Shown one piece after another: positions 6,509-11,111 of a stretch of 11,111 nucleotides of DNA (position 1 is the stretch's first letter; each line of letters opens with the position of its first letter). The DNA is taken from the NCBI GenBank assembly GCA_002407865.1, contig DHPI01000075.1, positions 25,327 to 36,437 of the forward strand. Reading direction: 5' to 3'. This DNA is from Spirochaetia bacterium UBA5368. GTDB lineage: Bacteria; Spirochaetota; UBA4802; UBA5368. The notes beneath the pieces were generated by a model. That model made no database searches, was not told the DNA's origin, and saw only the letters and a list, made by a program, of their open reading frames with translations. The position numbers were made by a program, and so were the translations under genes.

Positions 6509-8623
6509 ATGTTGAAGGAATACAAGTCGGATCAGATACGAAATGTCGCAATAATCGGCCACGGAAGCACCGGAAAATCAACAATTTTAGATTCAATGCT
6601 TTTAATGAACGGGAAGATTGACAAAATCGGAACCCCACAGGATGGAACGCTTACCTCGGATTATGATGAAGAAGAAAAAAGCAGGCAGATTTCCATTCGA
6701 AGCGCCCTCGGCTTTGTGGAGCACGATGATGTAAAAATAAATATAATTGATACTCCCGGCATGTCCGATTTCATCGGCGAAGCGAGAGCGGCGCTTCAGG
6801 TGGCGGATGCCGCGATTCTTGTCGTTGATTCAGTTGACGGCGTGCAGATTGAAACGGAAAAGGCGTGGCGTTATCTCAGCGAGCATGCAATACCCCGAAT
6901 CATCTTCGTAAACAAGATGGACAAGGAAAGGGCGAACTTCGAAAAAATAATTGAGAATATAGAAACCAACCTGAACGCGAAGGTGGCGCCGCTGTGCATC
7001 CCCCTCGGCGAGGCAGACGGCCTGAAGGGTATTATCGACCTGATTGAAATGAAATCCCTCACACCAAAACAGGATGGCAAATCCGTCAATACGGCGGAAG
7101 TTCCCGCGGAGCTGAAGGACATTGCGCAGAAGCATAGAAACGGGCTTGTCGAGCTGGCGGCGGAGGGCGTTGACGAGTTAATAGAGAAATTTTTAGATGG
7201 CGGCGAGCTTACCGTTGAAGAAATACGGCTCGGTATCCTGGAGCAGTTGCGTCAGGCGAAGTTGCATCCGGTGATATGCGGCTCGGCGTTGAAGTCCGTG
7301 GGCATCCGCAATCTTATGAATGTAATCAAAAATTTCGTGCCCGCGCCGGAAATCGGCAAAGAATTTAAGGGGCACAATACGAATGACAGTAAAACCGAAA
7401 AGGTCGTGAAATCGGCGCCCGATGCGCCGTTTGCCGCTGTGGTCTGGAAGACGTACATTGACCAGTATGCCGGCCGTTTTAATTATCTGAAAGTCATCTC
7501 CGGGGAGTTGTTGCCGGATACCGAAGTGCAGAACGCGACAAAGAATTCCAGAGAGCGCGTATCGAAACTCTATACTATGGTGGGCTCCAAACAGTGCGAA
7601 ATTCCGAAGCTTGTATGCGGTGATATCGGCGTTGTGGTAAAACTTGAAAAAACAACGACACTCGACACGCTCTGCGATTCAAAAAATCCGGTTGTGCTGC
7701 CGATTATCGATCTTCCCCATCCGGTATTTTCATATGCCATTGAATCGGGCAAAAAAGGAGAAGAGGATAAAATTGGGCAGATATTCTCAAGGATTACCGA
7801 CGAAAATCCCACTATTACATATGTGTTCAATCCCGAAACCCGGCAGACGGTACTTTCGGGCATGGGTGAAATGCAGCTCGATATCATTCTCAAGAGTATT
7901 CGTGAGAAAAACAAGCTCGACATTATCACAAAAGAGCCGCGAATCGCGTATCGCGAAACAATAACCAAAAAAGCCGAAGCCCAGTACAAGCACAAGAAGC
8001 AGTCGGGCGGCCACGGACAGTACGGTGAAGTGCATATTCGCGTTGAGCCGCTTTCGCGCGGCGGTGGATATGAATTCGTCAACTCGATTGTCGGCGGTGT
8101 TATTCCAAAGCAGTATATACCTGGCTGCGAAAAGGGTTTTAAAGAAGGAATGGAAGAAGGCGTGCTTGCGAAATTTCCCGTTGTCGATATAAAAGTGGAC
8201 CTCTTTTTCGGATCGTATCACGATGTCGATTCATCTGAAATGTCGTTTAAAATCGCCGGACGCAGCGCTCTGAAAAAAGCGATGGAAGCCGCCGGACCTA
8301 TTTTGCTCGAACCGGTAATGGAAGTGGATATCTATGTAGATAAGGATTATATGGGGGATATTCTCAACGACATCAACGGGCGCAGGGGCAGGGTGCTCGG
8401 CATGGGGGCCAAAGACGAGGAATCCAGCGGCGGAATTTCCGTTGTAAAGGCGACGGTGCCGCTGGCCGAAATGCTTCGCTACTCGATCGATCTCCGTGCG
8501 ATGACCAGCGGGAAAGCGACATTTGAAATGAACTTTTCGCATTACGATCCCATTTCCGGTAAAATCGCCGAGAAGGTCATTGAGGACCGCAAAAAAATGC
8601 TTGAAGAAGAAGCAAACAAGTAA
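6509..8623 (+). CDS. EF-G-like translational GTPase (elongation factor G paralogue)
   Basis: 704 residues with the complete EF-G architecture. The GTPase domain with insert (about 1-285) has P-loop GHGSTGKST (17-25), switch I RQISI (59-63) where canonical EF-G has RGITI, DTPG (81-84), NKMD (135-138) and GSA (258-260). Domain II is about 305-395, domain III 405-475 (GMGEMQLDI), domain IV 480-600 and domain V 605-695. The histidine following DTPG in canonical EF-G, which promotes GTP hydrolysis, is Met85 here. The domain IV tip is kept: GGVIPKQYIP, and SYHDVDSSE with H571 at the position of E. coli His583. It therefore looks like the EF-G-2/FusA2-like group rather than the housekeeping factor. 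Its role on the ribosome (back-up translocation, recycling, stress) cannot be told from sequence. A strong terminator follows directly. Confidence 0.9.
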   Translation: MLKEYKSDQIRNVAIIGHGSTGKSTILDSMLLMNGKIDKIGTPQDGTLTSDYDEEEKSRQISIRSALGFVEHDDVKINIIDTPGMSDFIGEARAALQVADAAILVVDSVDGVQIETEKAWRYLSEHAIPRIIFVNKMDKERANFEKIIENIETNLNAKVAPLCIPLGEADGLKGIIDLIEMKSLTPKQDGKSVNTAEVPAELKDIAQKHRNGLVELAAEGVDELIEKFLDGGELTVEEIRLGILEQLRQAKLHPVICGSALKSVGIRNLMNVIKNFVPAPEIGKEFKGHNTNDSKTEKVVKSAPDAPFAAVVWKTYIDQYAGRFNYLKVISGELLPDTEVQNATKNSRERVSKLYTMVGSKQCEIPKLVCGDIGVVVKLEKTTTLDTLCDSKNPVVLPIIDLPHPVFSYAIESGKKGEEDKIGQIFSRITDENPTITYVFNPETRQTVLSGMGEMQLDIILKSIREKNKLDIITKEPRIAYRETITKKAEAQYKHKKQSGGHGQYGEVHIRVEPLSRGGGYEFVNSIVGGVIPKQYIPGCEKGFKEGMEEGVLAKFPVVDIKVDLFFGSYHDVDSSEMSFKIAGRSALKKAMEAAGPILLEPVMEVDIYVDKDYMGDILNDINGRRGRVLGMGAKDEESSGGISVVKATVPLAEMLRYSIDLRAMTSGKATFEMNFSHYDPISGKIAEKVIEDRKKMLEEEANK

Positions 8624-8651
8624 TACGGTTTCACACCGATATAAAATGCAT

Positions 8652-8686
8652 GCAGGCGGGGACACAACCCCGCCTGCGGTTTTATT
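8652..8686 (+). terminator. Rho-independent terminator after the EF-G-like gene
   Basis: GCAGGCGGGG (8652-8661) and CCCCGCCTGC (8668-8677) form a perfect 10-base-pair GC-rich stem with a six-base loop, followed by GGTTTTATT. It lies 28 bases after the EF-G-like stop and isolates that gene from the GlmU-like gene. Confidence 0.92.
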
Positions 8687-8718
8687 GACCAACTATATGG
8701 GACGCAGGTGCGAAATTC

Positions 8719-10005
8719 ATGCATGTCGTCATTTTCGAGGATTCTAATTATAATAATTTTTATCCGTTGACACTTACACGGCCCGTATGGGATTTGCGCT
8801 CTGGATGCGGCACTCTTCGCGAGCGATGGAGCAATTTCCTCGTGCGCCGTTTCGGTGATAGCATATTGAATTCATTGTATTACAGCACACGTGATTATCT
8901 TGCGCCCCTGTACCGTGAAAAATATCCCGGGTTGTGCATCAATGATTACGGCTTTACCGCCGCTCGTGAGCCGGTGCTTTTTATAAACAGCACATTGCTG
9001 CCGCATTCGGATTGTTTTAATATAAATCTGAACGAATGCATTGCCCGCAACAATACGGTGCTTGCGGCGTTGATCGAGCCTGGGCGTATGCCGCTGACGC
9101 CGGAGGATATACAGCGCGCATTTCAGGCGATGCCCCTGACGCCGGTGGAAAGCCGTGATATCAGCGTGTTCAATTACCTGTGGGATATCGTCAGTTGCAA
9201 TGCGGAAATGATCACGCGCGATTACGGCGAGATCAACCTCACATCGAACGAAAGAAGCCGTCACGAAAATTCTGTAACAATTATCGGCGATCCGAACCTT
9301 GTATATATCGGGCGCGATGCGCGAATTGATCCATATGTCTGCATAGATTGTACGGGCGGTCCTGTCGTAATAGGCGAGAGAACAGTTGTGCATTCTTTTA
9401 CCCGGATCGAGGGGCCGTGCGCCACAGGCAGCGACTGCATATTGCTTGGCGCCAGGATACGGGAGGGATGCAGTTTCGGAAATAACTGTCGAATCGGCGG
9501 TGAGGTGGAAGAGAGCATATTCCAGGGATATGCGAATAAATACCATGACGGATTCATAGGCCATGCATTTGTCGGCGAATGGGTTAATTTCGGTGCAATG
9601 ACCACCAACAGCGATTTGAAAAACAATTATGCGCCGGTAAAGGTAACGCTGCCCGGCGGGCGGGTCTCCTCCGAGAAGATAAAGGTTGGTTGTTTTGTGG
9701 GAGATTATACGCGCACGAGCATCGGTACGCTCATTAACACCGGCAGCGCGTTCGGGTCCGGTTGCATGATCGTTCATGGCGGCAGCATGGCGCCGCGGCA
9801 CATGCCGTCATTCAGCTGGTATATCAATAACCAGCTGACGGAAGGCGAGCCGTTGCAATCGACGCTTGCCACGTGCCGGGAGATGGCGCGGCGGCGGGGC
9901 GTGGTGTTCAGCGACAATTACAGCGGTCTTGTGGCGCATGTATACAGTATAAGCGAGGAAAACAGAAAATCGGAAGTCATTCGATGGAGAGAACTGCGGA
10001 AATAA
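8719..10005 (+). CDS. GlmU-like sugar nucleotidyltransferase / acyltransferase
   Basis: 428 residues in two parts. Residues 1-160 match the alternative GlmU N-terminal domain: NYNNFYPLTLTRPVWDLRSG then GTLRERW (31-37), and FNYLWDIV (151-158). They lack the classical LAAGxGTRM loop of GlmU. Residues about 185-365 are a left-handed beta-helix of hexapeptide repeats (VTIIGDPN, VYIGRDARID, PVVIGERTVV). The segment GHAFVGEWVNFGAMTTNSDL (281-300) resembles the acetyltransferase region of the family, and KNNYAPVKV follows. The overall pattern fits the family I recall as TIGR03991 (putative UDP-GlcNAc diphosphorylase/GlcN-1-P acetyltransferase), which would supply UDP-N-acetylglucosamine or a related sugar nucleotide for envelope synthesis. 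The exact substrate is unproven. AGGTG lies eight bases before ATG 8719. The 3' end overlaps the TonB-like gene by 22 bases. Confidence 0.85.
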   Translation: MHVVIFEDSNYNNFYPLTLTRPVWDLRSGCGTLRERWSNFLVRRFGDSILNSLYYSTRDYLAPLYREKYPGLCINDYGFTAAREPVLFINSTLLPHSDCFNINLNECIARNNTVLAALIEPGRMPLTPEDIQRAFQAMPLTPVESRDISVFNYLWDIVSCNAEMITRDYGEINLTSNERSRHENSVTIIGDPNLVYIGRDARIDPYVCIDCTGGPVVIGERTVVHSFTRIEGPCATGSDCILLGARIREGCSFGNNCRIGGEVEESIFQGYANKYHDGFIGHAFVGEWVNFGAMTTNSDLKNNYAPVKVTLPGGRVSSEKIKVGCFVGDYTRTSIGTLINTGSAFGSGCMIVHGGSMAPRHMPSFSWYINNQLTEGEPLQSTLATCREMARRRGVVFSDNYSGLVAHVYSISEENRKSEVIRWRELRK

Positions 10006-10865
10006 AATTTTCTCTCGTGCTGCTTGTGTCCTTCTTTCTTCATGTCATCGGTCTTGCGGGCATTTTTCTCCCGGATTATCAGAGTGAAATAATGAGGCGT
10101 GACGCCAGGGAGCGGATGATCGGCGGCAGGGATATCATTGTCAATATTAATGAAGACGACAGGCGCGTGGGGTCCAGCTCGACACTTCTGTCGGAAAGGG
10201 ATTCATCCGCAAAAGGGTATATTACCAGGCGAAAAGGCGACAACTGGCTGAATAATTCTCTTGAATTCAAGGTTAAACGGGGTACTGCGAAGACAGGGCG
10301 CGATTCGATGCGGAAATCGGTGAACGCCGATTCATCGCTCCTGTTATCCGATACAACGGAACTCGTTATTTCTCTAATGAAGGAGGACTTCAGCGGGGCG
10401 CGGGGAGAAAGCGGCGGGGAGGATTTTACCGCGATTCCAGACCGGTATTCGTTCAGCCGTGAAAATTCGATATACTATTCAAATGACGGCAGGTTTTCTT
10501 TTAATACAAAAAAATTCAGAAATTTTAAGTACTTCAAGGCGATGAAGGACAAAATCGCGGCGCACTGGTATCCGCCGCTTTTAGCGAATTCGGTTATCGG
10601 AGGATACGATCCCGTTACCGGCGCCTATACGCCGGGGAGGTTGCGGATAATGGCCATTCCAAGCCAGGAGGTGAAGCTCTATTTCACCATGGATCGCGCC
10701 GGCGATGTGCTGAACGTGGAGATTATAGATTCAATGGGGAATGTGCCGCTGGACTCGTCGTGCGTGGACGCGATTCGCCTGTCAAAAAATTTCGGCGCCG
10801 TGCCGGATGATATTACCGGTAAAGTAATAATAATACCGTTTGTGTTTGGGTATTTTGTATATTAG
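9984..10865 (+). CDS. TonB-like energy transducer protein
   Basis: 293 residues. A short basic/polar N terminus precedes one membrane helix (about 8-30) containing S16-x3-H20, the SxxxH motif through which TonB contacts ExbB/ExbD. A charged, serine-rich periplasmic linker of about 150 residues follows, without the proline-rich Pro-Glu/Pro-Lys repeats of classical TonB. The C-terminal region (about 185-293) resembles a TonB C-terminal domain: KIAAHWYPP, then VKLYFTMDRAGDVLNVEIIDSMGN and a cysteine-containing helix, ending in IIIPFVFGYF. The start ATG 9984 has GGAAG seven bases upstream and the membrane segment follows directly; the frame runs further upstream but inside the GlmU-like gene. The 22-base overlap implies translational coupling. 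No ExbB, ExbD or receptor gene is in this window. Confidence 0.82.
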   Translation: MERTAEIKFSLVLLVSFFLHVIGLAGIFLPDYQSEIMRRDARERMIGGRDIIVNINEDDRRVGSSSTLLSERDSSAKGYITRRKGDNWLNNSLEFKVKRGTAKTGRDSMRKSVNADSSLLLSDTTELVISLMKEDFSGARGESGGEDFTAIPDRYSFSRENSIYYSNDGRFSFNTKKFRNFKYFKAMKDKIAAHWYPPLLANSVIGGYDPVTGAYTPGRLRIMAIPSQEVKLYFTMDRAGDVLNVEIIDSMGNVPLDSSCVDAIRLSKNFGAVPDDITGKVIIIPFVFGYFVY

Positions 10866-10866
10866 T

Positions 10867-10911
10867 GCGCATGACTCAGCGCTCACGTACGGTGTCGGCT
10901 GAATCATGCGC
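10867..10911. repeat. Imperfect inverted repeat between convergent genes
   Basis: GCGCATGACTCAGC (10867-10880) and GCTGAATCATGCGC (10898-10911) are 14-base arms with one mismatch, around a 17-base spacer. In RNA from the minus strand the mismatch becomes a G-U pair, so the stem is slightly better for the incoming minus-strand gene. It lies between the TonB-like stop and the stop of the gene entering from the right. It may be a bidirectional terminator, though there is no run of T on either side. Confidence 0.5.
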
Positions 10912-10920
10912 GGCGATTAA

Positions 10921-11111
10921 TCACGACGTTTCTTCAATAACCCTGGCAAGGGTAATTGATCCGATAATATCCTTCCGCGATTCCCGCATCTGGCTGAACA
11001 TGGTATGGCAGTATTTTTTCAGAGGATCCGATGGGGCATATGTCGGTATAATCAAAGATGCGTCGTGAATCAGGTCGAACACGTCAGAGATCATGATCTT
11101 GTGTGATGACG
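10921..11111 (-). CDS. C-terminal end of an unidentified protein (partial)
   Basis: The minus strand is open from the right window edge to TGA at 10921-10923, giving the last 62 residues of a protein (…MISDVFDLIHDASLIIPTYAP…MRESRKDIIGSITLARVIEETS). The composition looks like a soluble helical/strand domain. There is no start codon in the window and no motif I can assign. The plus-strand frame over the same bases (10865-11068) has no Shine-Dalgarno and is the weaker candidate. The gene converges on the TonB-like gene. Confidence 0.55.
   Translation of the reverse strand, partial: SSHKIMISDVFDLIHDASLIIPTYAPSDPLKKYCHTMFSQMRESRKDIIGSITLARVIEETS

Noticed and set aside
7570..8082. 170-codon open frame antisense to the EF-G-like gene
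   Set aside because: It is opposite strongly conserved EF-G domains III-IV; its cysteine, serine and proline richness is typical of antisense shadows.
8872..9801. 309-codon open frame antisense to the GlmU-like gene
   Set aside because: It lies wholly inside a gene with clear family motifs, its composition is that of a shadow frame (rich in Arg, His and Ala), and no ribosome binding site was noted.
10865..11068. 67-codon plus-strand frame at the right end
   Set aside because: It overlaps the inverted repeat and the better-supported minus-strand partial gene, and lacks a ribosome binding site.

Overview
The window looks like chromosomal DNA of a Gram-negative (diderm) bacterium of moderate GC content. 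Supporting signs are a TonB-type energy transducer, a probable outer-membrane protein, a lipoprotein, strong GGAGG-type ribosome binding sites and one clear intrinsic terminator. The mixture (an alternative GlmU-like enzyme, an EF-G paralogue, a tRNA without an encoded CCA, a single-receiver diguanylate cyclase) would fit an environmental Spirochaetota-like lineage. That is an impression from gene content, not a demonstrated assignment. No transposase, integrase, phage gene or CRISPR array is visible.

Layout: the window opens inside a tRNA-Arg(UCU) gene. It is followed by about 460 bases with no credible gene. These hold a perfect 25-base palindrome containing an extended -10 element, then a short tandem repeat. 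Next is a two-gene plus-strand unit: an overlooked 59-residue membrane protein with a textbook Shine-Dalgarno, and a sodium:solute symporter (SSS family). The small protein resembles the small accessory proteins found beside some such symporters.

Convergent to this is a minus-strand three-gene operon, read from 5290 down to 2509. It encodes an exported, probably outer-membrane protein, a small lipoprotein with a fibronectin-III-like fold, and a radical SAM enzyme. Divergent from it is a plus-strand response regulator of the receiver-GGDEF type, predicted to make cyclic di-GMP and carrying an allosteric inhibition site. An EF-G-like translational GTPase follows, ending at a strong intrinsic terminator.

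The last plus-strand unit couples a GlmU-like sugar nucleotidyltransferase/acyltransferase to an overlapping TonB-like protein. At the right edge the C-terminal end of an unidentified minus-strand gene enters, convergent with the TonB-like gene and separated from it by an imperfect inverted repeat.

The most interesting items are the small symporter partner and its palindromic promoter region, the EF-G paralogue lacking the catalytic histidine of the DTPGH motif while keeping its domain IV tip, the envelope/radical SAM operon, and the coupling of the GlmU-like enzyme to a TonB-like protein. I do not see compelling evidence for an entirely new multi-gene system.
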